Shown here in pieces: positions 51,769-59,520 of a stretch of 64,000 bases of DNA (position 1 is its first letter; each line of letters begins with the position of its first letter). Source of the DNA: Actinomadura madurae (GTDB lineage Bacteria > Actinomycetota > Actinomycetes > Streptosporangiales > Streptosporangiaceae). Below the pieces are notes generated by a model. That model was not told the DNA's origin and made no database searches. It was given only the letters and a program-made list of their open reading frames with translations. Made by a program: the position numbers and the translations under genes. The stretch covers positions 186,001 to 250,000 of the forward strand of contig NZ_FOVH01000013.1 in assembly GCF_900115095.1 (NCBI RefSeq), given 5' to 3'.

Positions 51769-52940
51769 CCGAGGACTTCTCCGCCCGGGCCGCCGCCTGG
51801 CTGGCCGAGCACGCCCCCCGCGAGCCCGTCACCGGCGTGACGGAGGCGCGGCTCTTCCAGGCGGAGCTGCACGGGGCCGGATTCGCCGGCATCGCCTGGC
51901 CCACCGAGCACGGCGGCCAGGGACTCACCCAGGTGGAACAGCGCACGTTCGACGAACTGGCCAGGGACTACGCGCTGCCTGCCAGACCCTTCCTCATCGG
52001 GCTCGGCATGGTCGGCCCCACACTGCTGGACCTCGGCACCGCCGAGCAGAAACGGCGCTTCCTGCGGCCGATTCTGCGCGGCGACGAGATCTGGTGCCAG
52101 CTCTTCTCCGAACCCGACGCGGGCTCGGACGTCGCCGGCCTGACCACGCGGGCGCGGCGGGACGGCGACGGCTGGCTTCTGCACGGCCAGAAGGTGTGGA
52201 CGTCCCGGGCCGAGTACGCCGAATGGGGGGCGGTGCTGGCGCGCACCGACCCCGACGTGCCCAAACACCGGGGGATCACGATGTTCGTCGTGGACATGGG
52301 CTCCCCGGGCGTCCAGGTCAGGCCGCTGCGCGACATGACCGGCACCGTTCGCTTCAACGAGGTGTTCTTCGACGGCGTCCGGCTACCCGCCGGCGCCGTG
52401 GTCGGCGCGGTCGGCGAAGGCTGGGACGCGGCGGTGCGGATGCTCGGCCACGAGCGGATCACCATCTCCGACCTGCGCCTTCCACGCGACCACCCGGCCT
52501 CCCACACCGCGCTCGCCGCACTGGCCCGTGCCCGGGGCGTCGCCGATGACCGGCACGTCCGCCGCCGCCTGGCCGAGGTTTACCGGGCGGAGCGGCTCGC
52601 GGAACTGCTGGCCGCCAGGCTGGGAGAGGAGGCGCGCGCGGGCCGTCCCATCGGCCCCCGCGGCTCGGCGGGCAAGCTGGCCGCCGGACGGCTCGCCCGC
52701 CTCTCCGCCGACGCCATCGCCGACATCGCCGGCCACACCGGGCTGGCGTGGGAACCGGAGGACGGCGCCGCGGCCCGGCTCGCCGCCGCCCTCCTGGACG
52801 CTCCGTCCGCCCGCATCGCCGGAGGCACCGACGAGATCCAGCGGCAGATCATCGGCGACCGGGTACTCGGCCTGCCTCGCGAGCCCGCCACCGACCGCGA
52901 CGTCCCCTTCTCGGAGTCGCGTGCGAGAGGAACCGCATGA
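51765..52940 (+). CDS. Acyl-CoA dehydrogenase, pair 2 first subunit
   Basis: A 391-residue ACAD. GIAWPTEHGGQGLTQVEQRT, QLFSEPDAGSDVAGL and GQKVWTSRAEYAEWGAVLAR are the usual substrate, FAD and beta-domain motifs. RIAGGTDEIQRQIIGDRVLG is the tail, again with Gly where medium-chain enzymes have the Glu base. It is a second gene pair in this operon, not a copy of the first, since the sequences differ widely. AAGGAGG precedes the ATG, which overlaps the thiolase-like stop. Confidence 0.87.
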   Translation: MTEDFSARAAAWLAEHAPREPVTGVTEARLFQAELHGAGFAGIAWPTEHGGQGLTQVEQRTFDELARDYALPARPFLIGLGMVGPTLLDLGTAEQKRRFLRPILRGDEIWCQLFSEPDAGSDVAGLTTRARRDGDGWLLHGQKVWTSRAEYAEWGAVLARTDPDVPKHRGITMFVVDMGSPGVQVRPLRDMTGTVRFNEVFFDGVRLPAGAVVGAVGEGWDAAVRMLGHERITISDLRLPRDHPASHTALAALARARGVADDRHVRRRLAEVYRAERLAELLAARLGEEARAGRPIGPRGSAGKLAAGRLARLSADAIADIAGHTGLAWEPEDGAAARLAAALLDAPSARIAGGTDEIQRQIIGDRVLGLPREPATDRDVPFSESRARGTA

Positions 52941-53956
52941 GCCTGGTACCGACCGCCGAGCAGGAGCAACTCCGCGACGCCACACGCCGGTTCCTGGCCG
53001 GGGCCCCGCCACCCGCCGCCGGGCCGGATCGGGAGACATGGCGCCGCCTGGCCGAGGACCTGGGCGTGACCGGCCTCATCGTGCCGGAACGGCACGGTGG
53101 TGCGGGGGCGGGGGCCGCCGAGCTGACCGTCGTCCTCGAAGAGATGGGGGCCGCGCTGCTCCCCGCCCCGTTCCTGTCCTCCTCGGTGCTCGCCGCGAGC
53201 CTCCTCCTCCAACTGGACGGGACCGACCTGCCGGCCGGAATCGCCTCCGGAGAAAAGATCGTCGCCGCGGCCCCGTGGTGGGACCCCGCGTCCGGGCCCA
53301 TCACGGCCGACGCGGACGGCCGCCTGCACGGACGGGTACCGTGCGTGGTCGACGGAGACCTCGCCGACGTCTTCCTGGTCGTCGCCGACCACCGCGCGGT
53401 CTTCGCCGTGGACGCCGACGACCTGGTCCGGCGGACCCTGACCACGCTCGATCTCACCCGGGGCGCCGCCCGGATCGAGCTCGCCGGCGCCGCGGGCCGC
53501 CCGCTGCCCTGCCCCGACCTGCCGCGGGCGCTCGACGCCGCCTGGAACCTGACGGCCGTCGGCCTCGCCGCCGAACAACTCGGAGTGGCTCGCAGATGCC
53601 TGGACATGACCGTGCGGTACGCGCGAACCCGCGTGCAGTTCGGAAGGCCGATCGGCTCGTTCCAGGCGGTCAAGCACGCCCTGGCCGACCTCTACGTCGA
53701 CTGCGAACTGGCCGAGTCAGCGGTTCGTCACGCCGCTCGGGCGGCCGATTCCGAACCCGGCGAACTCCCCGCGGCCGCCGCGCTCGCCCTCGCCTCGATG
53801 ACGGCCTTCCAAGCCGCCGATCAGGCCATCCACCTTCACGGCGGCATGGGATTCACCTGGGAGTACGGCCTTCATCTCTACTACCGGCGGGCCAAGGCGG
53901 CTCAACACCTGCTCGGCGACCCCGCCACCCATCTGGACCGGTTGGCCCGGCCATGA
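52937..53956 (+). CDS. Acyl-CoA dehydrogenase, pair 2 second subunit
   Basis: The 339-residue partner has TAEQEQLRDATRRFLAG at the start and TVRYARTRVQFGRPIGSFQA and HLHGGMGFTWEYGLHLYYRR at the end. The FAD-loop region in the middle is divergent (SEPxxGSD not seen). Like the other pair, it looks like the structural half of a heteromeric acyl-CoA dehydrogenase. ATG 52937 overlaps the preceding stop and its own stop overlaps the hydratase start (ATGA), so translation is tightly coupled. Confidence 0.86.
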   Translation: MSLVPTAEQEQLRDATRRFLAGAPPPAAGPDRETWRRLAEDLGVTGLIVPERHGGAGAGAAELTVVLEEMGAALLPAPFLSSSVLAASLLLQLDGTDLPAGIASGEKIVAAAPWWDPASGPITADADGRLHGRVPCVVDGDLADVFLVVADHRAVFAVDADDLVRRTLTTLDLTRGAARIELAGAAGRPLPCPDLPRALDAAWNLTAVGLAAEQLGVARRCLDMTVRYARTRVQFGRPIGSFQAVKHALADLYVDCELAESAVRHAARAADSEPGELPAAAALALASMTAFQAADQAIHLHGGMGFTWEYGLHLYYRRAKAAQHLLGDPATHLDRLARP

Positions 53957-54819
53957 AAGACGTCCACACCGACATCGCGGGCCACACCGCCGTGGTCGAA
54001 CTCCGGCGTCCCCCGTCGAATCACTTCGACACGGCTCTGATCGCTCAACTCGCCGACACCTACGAGGCTCTGGATCGCGACCGCTCATGCCGTGCGATCG
54101 TTCTCTGCTCACAGGGAAGGCACTTCTGCGCCGGTGCCGACTTCAGCCGCTCTGACGCTGTTCTGGACGACGCGTCCGAACTCTATTCCCAAGCCCTCCG
54201 CCTGTTCCGCTGCCGGACCCCGGTCGTGGCCGCGGTGCAGGGCGCGGCGATCGGCGGGGGGCTAGGCCTGGCACTCTCCGCCGACTTCCGGGTCGGTGGC
54301 GCGGGCTCACGATTCGCCGCCAACTTCAGCCGCCTGGGCTTCCACCCGGGCTTCGGCATCTCAGTGACCCTCCCACTCGTCGTCGGACACCAGAAGGCCC
54401 TCGACTACCTGATCACCGGACGCCGCTTCAAAGGCGAGGAAGCCCACCGCGCCGGCCTTCTCGACGAACTGACCGACGACGATGACATCCGCCGAACGGC
54501 GATGCGCCTTGCCGACCGAATGGCATCCGCCGCACCCCTGGCAGTGGCGAGCATCAAACGAACCATGCGACAGGAGCTGGTCGATCGGGTAGCCGACGCC
54601 ATGAGTCGTGAGAACCAGGAGCAAACCCGCCTGCGAACCACCCCCGACTTCGCCGAAGGACTGACCGCCTCCTCCCAGCGCCGCCCACCGAACTTCACCG
54701 GGGCCGCCCCGGGGCCCGCCAGCCCGCCATCACCCGGCAATTGCCCCCAAAGTAGCGCGCGGAATCGCGAGGCCGCGCCTCATGCTCCTGGTCCCTTTGA
54801 GACGTTATGGGAGTTGTAG
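53953..54819 (+). CDS. Enoyl-CoA hydratase/isomerase with an abnormal C-terminal extension
   Basis: The 288-residue crotonase-fold protein has SQGRHFCAGADFS and AVQGAAIGGGLGLALSADFR (oxyanion hole) and NFSRLGFHPGFGIS in the second catalytic stretch. The latter is a subgroup seen in mycobacterial EchA proteins and lacks the usual Glu there. The family end (FAEGLTASSQRRPPNFTG) falls at about residue 247, yet the frame runs on for about 40 residues of low-complexity Pro/Ala/Ser sequence. A lost stop codon is likely. It adds water to the acyl-CoA made by the dehydrogenases. Its end overlaps the opposite-strand gene by 15 bases. Confidence 0.82.
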   Translation: MKDVHTDIAGHTAVVELRRPPSNHFDTALIAQLADTYEALDRDRSCRAIVLCSQGRHFCAGADFSRSDAVLDDASELYSQALRLFRCRTPVVAAVQGAAIGGGLGLALSADFRVGGAGSRFAANFSRLGFHPGFGISVTLPLVVGHQKALDYLITGRRFKGEEAHRAGLLDELTDDDDIRRTAMRLADRMASAAPLAVASIKRTMRQELVDRVADAMSRENQEQTRLRTTPDFAEGLTASSQRRPPNFTGAAPGPASPPSPGNCPQSSARNREAAPHAPGPFETLWEL

Positions 54820-56856
54820 GGGGAAGGCCGCCGCTCGGGCGTAGAGCTTGTAGAGCTTGAACGGGCCCGCGAAGGACAGCCCGCAGGCGTTGTCGAGCAT
54901 GCTGGTCGCCTTCTTGTTGCCCAGCGTCGTGCCGCGCGCCCCGGGATGGTCGATCTGGCCACCCATGAACACCGCCATCTTGTCCAGCATGTGGTCGCGC
55001 TGGCCGGTCGTCATCTCCTGCCAGGAATGGCAGGTCATCGCGGCGAGCATCGCGTCGTCGAGTTCGCTCGCCCCGTGATCGTGGGGGTCGCCGGCGGGCG
55101 CCGCCCTGGACGCGGCCGGGGCGGGGGCCTCGGGGGTCGTGAACCAGGGGCACGGGCCGCCGGGCTTCAAGTTGGCCATACAGGTGAGCAGTTCGAGTTC
55201 GTTGCCCAGGTTGCCGAACCCGATGCTGAGGAAGGGCGCCCTTCCGTTCAGGCAGTCGGGCAGGTTGGTGGGTGACGTGGTGACGGTTCCGTTGGAGTAC
55301 CAGCAGTTGCCGAAATTGCCGGGGAATGCGTCCCACCAGAAGTCCAGGCCGTTGCCTGCCATCCGGTTGCCGTAGAACTGGTTGCGGTGCGAGGTGGACA
55401 ACTTTAGCGGGTCGCAGCCTGTCATGGGCTGATCGGAGCAGACGAACGCGTCCGGCACGGCGAAGAGCATGGCCCCACGCCGCCAGTTGTCGCGGAAGCT
55501 GTTATTGCGGACGACGTTGTCGTCACCGCCGGCGATCCACATTCCGCTCCCCACCGGGACCGGCACCGTCGGCACCACGTCGCTGTCAGCCAGGTACGGG
55601 TTGAAGTTGTTGGAGAAGAAGTCGTTGTGCTCGATGAGGTCGCCCTGCTGCGGGAAACCGGGATGCCCGGCGGCGGTGAACACGTCCGTGGTGAACCCGA
55701 GGGCATTGTCGTAGAAGTTGTTGTGGTGCACCCAGGTCGCGCTGCCGTCGGTGCCTGAATAACCGCTGGTGTTGTGGTGCGAGTCGCAGTACCGAATCTG
55801 CTGGCTGTAGCGCGCGGTCGGGTAGACCTTCTCGTCGCGTCCGGCCGCGGTCTTCGCGCCCGACCCGGGATACAGCCCGGAGTCGCCGTTCCCGACCGCC
55901 TCGCAGTTCTGAATCACACCGTGGTCTTCGACGAAGGTGAGCACGCCGTACTCGCCCGCGTAGAAGGTCTTGAATCTGTCCAGCAGGTACCCGTTGCTCT
56001 CCAGTACGTAGATGTTGTGTTCTTCAGCGTGCCGGACTGTCATGTTCCGCAGGACGAAGCCGTCGGCCCTGTCGGCACGGATGCCCACGTCCTTCGCCGA
56101 GTTGCGCGGGCCGCCGTTGCCGGACGACGGATCGCCGGCGTCCACGACCACGTCGTCGGCGCTCACGCCCGACCCTTCGAGCTGGAGGTTGCAGCGCACG
56201 CACGTGCCCAGGTTGGGGATGCCGTGCCGGTCGACGAGCGGCGGATCCGGGTCCTCGCCGCCGCCGGGAGCCCGTCCGAGCACGGCGATCAGGTTGGCGT
56301 CGTTCTGGCAGGTGTACTCGCCGAGGTAGGAGTACGCGCCCGTGCTCAGCTTGTACTGCTCGCACGCGGGGTCGTGGGTCGGCTTCTTCCGCGCCGTGGG
56401 CTCGGTGTAGAGACCCGGCAGCACCACGACCCGGTCGTTGTTCCGTGAATCGGTCACCGCGGGCTGGATCTCGCTGTACCGGCACCGGTCGAACAGCGCC
56501 CGGTTGATCCGCTTCAGCTCCCGCGCCTCGGCAGCGCCGAAAGCCCGGTGGTCGTGCGGGCGGATGTCGTAGCCCGACTTCAGCGCCCGCTTGATCGAGG
56601 CGTCCAGCCGTTCGAGGGAATCCGGCCGGCACACCACCCGGGTCGTGCTCCGCGGGGCGTTCTCGACCGCCGACGCCAGGCTCCGCGGTGTCGGCACCTT
56701 CCCGCCCGCGCACGGGCTGACGGAACAGTCGGGACCGGGAGACGGCCAGTACGACGGCCGCTCGATGTGCGCCTGTGCCACCTGCACCAGGCCGAGGACC
56801 AGCACGATCGCTGCCGCCGGCGGCACCCCCAACCTCATGAGAATCCGCGGGCCCAT
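54805..56856 (-). CDS. Secreted right-handed beta-helix protein
   Basis: The 683-residue protein starts with a signal peptide (RILMRLGVPPAAAIVLVLGL, cleavage near AQA at 27-29). The middle (about 190-520) is a ladder of parallel beta-helix turns: NMTVRHAEEHNIYVLESNGY, VIQNCEAVGNGDSGLY, IRYCDSHHNTSGYSG, WVHHNNFYDNALGF, IEHNDFFSNNF and VVRNNSFRDN are successive PbH1 repeats. Many Cys residues suggest disulphides. After a Pro/Ala-rich linker at about 575-595 comes a helical tail. Such folds are found in polysaccharide lyases and glycanases, but no known active site was recognised. GAGGGAG supports the ATG. It is unrelated to its catabolic neighbours. Confidence 0.85.
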   Translation of the reverse strand: MGPRILMRLGVPPAAAIVLVLGLVQVAQAHIERPSYWPSPGPDCSVSPCAGGKVPTPRSLASAVENAPRSTTRVVCRPDSLERLDASIKRALKSGYDIRPHDHRAFGAAEARELKRINRALFDRCRYSEIQPAVTDSRNNDRVVVLPGLYTEPTARKKPTHDPACEQYKLSTGAYSYLGEYTCQNDANLIAVLGRAPGGGEDPDPPLVDRHGIPNLGTCVRCNLQLEGSGVSADDVVVDAGDPSSGNGGPRNSAKDVGIRADRADGFVLRNMTVRHAEEHNIYVLESNGYLLDRFKTFYAGEYGVLTFVEDHGVIQNCEAVGNGDSGLYPGSGAKTAAGRDEKVYPTARYSQQIRYCDSHHNTSGYSGTDGSATWVHHNNFYDNALGFTTDVFTAAGHPGFPQQGDLIEHNDFFSNNFNPYLADSDVVPTVPVPVGSGMWIAGGDDNVVRNNSFRDNWRRGAMLFAVPDAFVCSDQPMTGCDPLKLSTSHRNQFYGNRMAGNGLDFWWDAFPGNFGNCWYSNGTVTTSPTNLPDCLNGRAPFLSIGFGNLGNELELLTCMANLKPGGPCPWFTTPEAPAPAASRAAPAGDPHDHGASELDDAMLAAMTCHSWQEMTTGQRDHMLDKMAVFMGGQIDHPGARGTTLGNKKATSMLDNACGLSFAGPFKLYKLYARAAAFPLQLP

Positions 56857-57168
56857 CCGGTACTCCCTCGCTCGGCGCTCCGCACTGGCCCCCGAACGCT
56901 TACTTGGTGCTCATAGAACCACGACCACCAAATCCGAGAAAGCCTCACAACCAGACCGGTATCGATTCTCAGACCCGCCTCCGCCGCGACGGCAGGCTGC
57001 ACACCGGCGACCTGGCCTTCACTCGCCGCGATGATCGCCGATATCGCCGAAGCGACCGAGCAGGCGCGCGACATCCGACGCTACCGCCCCCAGATCGAAG
57101 CCGGCGTACTCCAGTGGGAAATTGTTCACTGACCCTGGTCGAGACGGCCACCACTTAACCAAGCACTA
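56857..57168. other. Interval with a possible gene remnant
   Basis: Most of this 312-base stretch shows nothing clear. From about 57013 to the TGA at 57130-57132 one frame reads like real protein (SLAAMIADIAEATEQARDIR, then PQIEAGVLQWEIVH), with an ATG at 57031. It is too short to assign and may be the decayed end of a lost gene. The promoter of the beta-helix gene should also lie near 56880-56930. Confidence 0.35.
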
Positions 57169-57555
57169 TTAGTGTCCGTCGGGTTGGTCTGGGGTGAAGG
57201 GCCATTCTTCGAACTGGGTGCAGCGGCCTTCGGTGTCGAAGCGCATGATCCATAGGTCGCGCCAGCGTGCCAGGTCGTCGCGCTCGTAGGTGACCTCGAT
57301 GCGCACGACCGCTCTGTCGCCGTCGATGGCCACGATCTCGCTCGTCATCGTGAAGGGTTCGTCGGGGCCGTCGCGTTCGGCGTCCCACCACTGGCCGAGC
57401 CGGGGCAGGCCCACGATCGGGTGTGCCCACGGTGATGGCAGGTAGGACACGTCCGGCGAGAACAGGTCGGTGAGCGGCTCGGTGCCGGGAGTGCGCCACG
57501 CCCGCTCGTACCCGGCGACCCACCGTTCTACGGCATCTCTGTCCACACCTTCCAT
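57169..57555 (-). CDS. NTF2-like (SnoaL-type) protein
   Basis: The 128-residue single-domain protein has an N-terminal helix (DAVERWVAGYERAWR), DLFSPDVSYLPSPW and a set of curved strands (AVVRIEVTYER, RDLWIMRFDTEGRCTQFEEW). This is the nuclear transport factor 2 fold used by polyketide cyclases, dehydratases and ketosteroid isomerases. Catalytic residues cannot be assigned by eye. It is the last gene of a leftward group after the Rieske oxygenase and TetR genes, so a dehydratase or isomerase role on the oxygenated product is possible. GTG at 57567 is an alternative start. Confidence 0.72.
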   Translation of the reverse strand: MEGVDRDAVERWVAGYERAWRTPGTEPLTDLFSPDVSYLPSPWAHPIVGLPRLGQWWDAERDGPDEPFTMTSEIVAIDGDRAVVRIEVTYERDDLARWRDLWIMRFDTEGRCTQFEEWPFTPDQPDGH

Positions 57556-57587
57556 GCTGCCAGCCACGGTCCGGCGTGCCGGGGATT

Positions 57588-58232
57588 TCAGGGTGTGGGG
57601 GCGAGGCCCTTGGCTATCAGGTGCAGGCCGAATTCGAACTGGTCCGAGGACGGCAGGGACGGGAGGTCCGCGGAGAGCCTCACCGTGGTGGGGAAGCGGT
57701 CGGCGGGGAGGCCGGCGTAGAAGTGGTGGCGCTGGCGGCGGGCCTCCGGGTCGTCGCCCCAGGTGCGAGGGGCCTGGTAGCCGGAGAAGCCCAGGGCGTA
57801 GGTGATGAGGACGCCGTAGGCACGGGTTGCTTCGGCGCCTTTCAGGCCGGCGGATTCGAGGCGGGCCAGGACGTCCTCCATGGCGCCGTCCAGGGCGTCG
57901 ATGCTGTCGGTGACGCGGGTGGAGAGCAGGCGGACGACGCAGGGGTGGGCGAGCATCATCGCGCGGAAGGCCCGCCCGCAGCTCACGAGGATGTCGACGG
58001 GGTCGTCCGTCCCGGCGGGAGGGAGCTCCATCCCGCCGAGGACGTGGTCGGCCATCGCGTCGAGGATCTCCTCCTTGTTGCGGAAGTAGCTGTACAGGGT
58101 CATCGCGCCGACGCCCAGTTCGCCGGCCAGGCGCCGGACGGTCAGGGTGTCCAGGCTCTCGGAGTCGCCGATGCGCACGGCGGTCTCGACGATGCGTTCG
58201 CGGGTGAGCGTCCGCGCGTCCTTCTTGGCCAT
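57588..58232 (-). CDS. TetR-family regulator of the Rieske-importer system
   Basis: A 214-residue TetR protein. TRERIVETAVRI, then LTVRRLAGELGVGAMTLYSYF (helix-turn-helix) and a ligand domain with ALGFSGYQAPRTWGDDPEARRQRHHFY (TetR_C_1-like). It lies 34 bases after the Rieske oxygenase gene on the same strand, so it is probably transcribed from the 59469 promoter and controls itself. Three CGTAC-N3-GTACG palindromes in the two promoter regions of this system are its likely operators. ATG 58232 has no strong alternative. Confidence 0.86.
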   Translation of the reverse strand: MAKKDARTLTRERIVETAVRIGDSESLDTLTVRRLAGELGVGAMTLYSYFRNKEEILDAMADHVLGGMELPPAGTDDPVDILVSCGRAFRAMMLAHPCVVRLLSTRVTDSIDALDGAMEDVLARLESAGLKGAEATRAYGVLITYALGFSGYQAPRTWGDDPEARRQRHHFYAGLPADRFPTTVRLSADLPSLPSSDQFEFGLHLIAKGLAPTP

Positions 58233-58266
58233 GCCGCTCCGTGTCTCGTCGGTTTCCCGAGCGAGG

Positions 58267-59418
58267 TTAGCGCTTGTACGGCTGGACGTTCGGCCTGCTC
58301 TGCTCGACCTTGCGCCGCCACGCGGTGAGGGACAGGTCGGGGCGGTAGAGCTTCTCCGGCGGGGCGTCCATCACGTCGACCATCCAGGCGTCCTGCGCGG
58401 TGAACTGGCCGTGGAAGAGCCAGCGGACGGCGGTGAGGTACTTGACCTTGAAGAGGCCGGCGCGGGCACCGGTCTCGAAGCGGACCATCAGCTGGACGTA
58501 CCGCACGTTGTCGGCGTCCACCGGGACGTACCACTCGTAGTGGATGAAATGCGGGTAGGCGACGCGGAGGATGCCGGGCATCCGGATGGAGACGAAGCCG
58601 GGCAGGTCGAGGCCCTTGATCACGGGGTTGATCTTCTGGGCCTTGCCGGGGGCGTCGGGCAGCGGCATCCGCTTCCACCAGCGCTTGTTCGTCCACAGGC
58701 CGAGGCCGGGCATGTCGGCCTCCCAGTGCACCTCGTCCTGGACGCGGACGAGCCATTCGCCGCGTTCGACGACGCGGGTCTTGTTCCAGGCGGGCATCAC
58801 CTTGAAGAGCCGCCACAGCGCCGTGTTGTGGAGGTACTTGGCGTGGCCCTCGTCGAACCCGTTCTCGGCGGCGAACCGCCAGTTGCCCTTGCGGATGTCG
58901 GTGCGGCCGCCGATGACGAGGGCGTTGTGCCGAAGTTCCTCGGGGAGGTCGTCGTTCAGGGGGTGAGGGTCGCCGTCGCCGATGTACACCCAGATGAGGC
59001 CGAAGCGCTGCTGGACGGGGTAGGTCCGCACTTTGACGCGGCCCTTGATGGGCGAGTCCGGGCCGTCGGTGAGGACGCCGCAGAGGTTCCCGTCCTTCAG
59101 GTCGTAGGTCCAGCCGTGGTACGGGCAGGAGACCGTACCGGGGAACTGGCGCCGGCCCAGGGAGAGGGGCACGCCGCGGTGGGGGCAGCGGTCGTGCAGG
59201 GCGTGGATCTCCTCGCCCTCGCGGACGAGGGCGATGTTCTCGCCGAGCACGGTGACGGCTACGGGCTTCTTGCCGACCTGCTCGGTCCACAGGACCGGGT
59301 ACCAGTGGTCGCGGAACCCGAGGACGGCGCTCTCGTAGGTCGGCCAGGACGACCAGTCCTGGCCGGGCTGCCGCCGCTGCGGCCGGGAGCGGCCGGGGGA
59401 CGTGGCGTTGGTGGTCAA
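58267..59418 (-). CDS. Rieske non-haem iron oxygenase
   Basis: A 383-residue ring-hydroxylating-type oxygenase. The Rieske ligands are in CPHRGVPLSLGRRQF and CPYHGWTY (Cys-x-His ... Cys-x2-His). The mononuclear iron site is in ENGFDEGHAKYLH with two His residues. The whole protein is like the single-component oxygenases of the carbazole/ketosteroid 9-hydroxylase type. TTG 59418 is chosen because AAGGAGG stands five bases before it and no ATG or GTG fits. Its reductase is the divergent gene at 59521. The substrate may be an aromatic or heterocycle; it cannot be named. Confidence 0.88.
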   Translation of the reverse strand: MTTNATSPGRSRPQRRQPGQDWSSWPTYESAVLGFRDHWYPVLWTEQVGKKPVAVTVLGENIALVREGEEIHALHDRCPHRGVPLSLGRRQFPGTVSCPYHGWTYDLKDGNLCGVLTDGPDSPIKGRVKVRTYPVQQRFGLIWVYIGDGDPHPLNDDLPEELRHNALVIGGRTDIRKGNWRFAAENGFDEGHAKYLHNTALWRLFKVMPAWNKTRVVERGEWLVRVQDEVHWEADMPGLGLWTNKRWWKRMPLPDAPGKAQKINPVIKGLDLPGFVSIRMPGILRVAYPHFIHYEWYVPVDADNVRYVQLMVRFETGARAGLFKVKYLTAVRWLFHGQFTAQDAWMVDVMDAPPEKLYRPDLSLTAWRRKVEQSRPNVQPYKR

Positions 59419-59441
59419 CGGTGCCTCCTTGAACAATGTTA

Positions 59442-59454
59442 CGTACTTTGTACG
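59442..59454. promoter_or_regulatory. Operator O1, CGTAC-TTT-GTACG
   Basis: A perfect 13-base palindrome covering the -10 of the leftward Rieske promoter (TTGACA on the reverse strand at 59469-59474, 16 bases, TACAAA). It is followed by AGCC, as is O2. Confidence 0.75.
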
Positions 59455-59483
59455 AGCCCATTCCGCCTTGTCAAGCCCGGCTC

Positions 59484-59516
59484 TTGACGGCCATGCAAAG
59501 TACCGTACATAGTACG
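59484..59516 (+). promoter_or_regulatory. Reductase promoter with operator O2
   Basis: TTGACG (59484-59489) and TACATA (59506-59511) are 16 bases apart. The palindrome CGTAC-ATA-GTACG (59504-59516) covers the -10 and start site. The ATG at 59521 is only about two bases past the predicted start of transcription and has no ribosome site, so the reductase message is probably leaderless. Confidence 0.72.
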
Positions 59517-59520
59517 AGCC

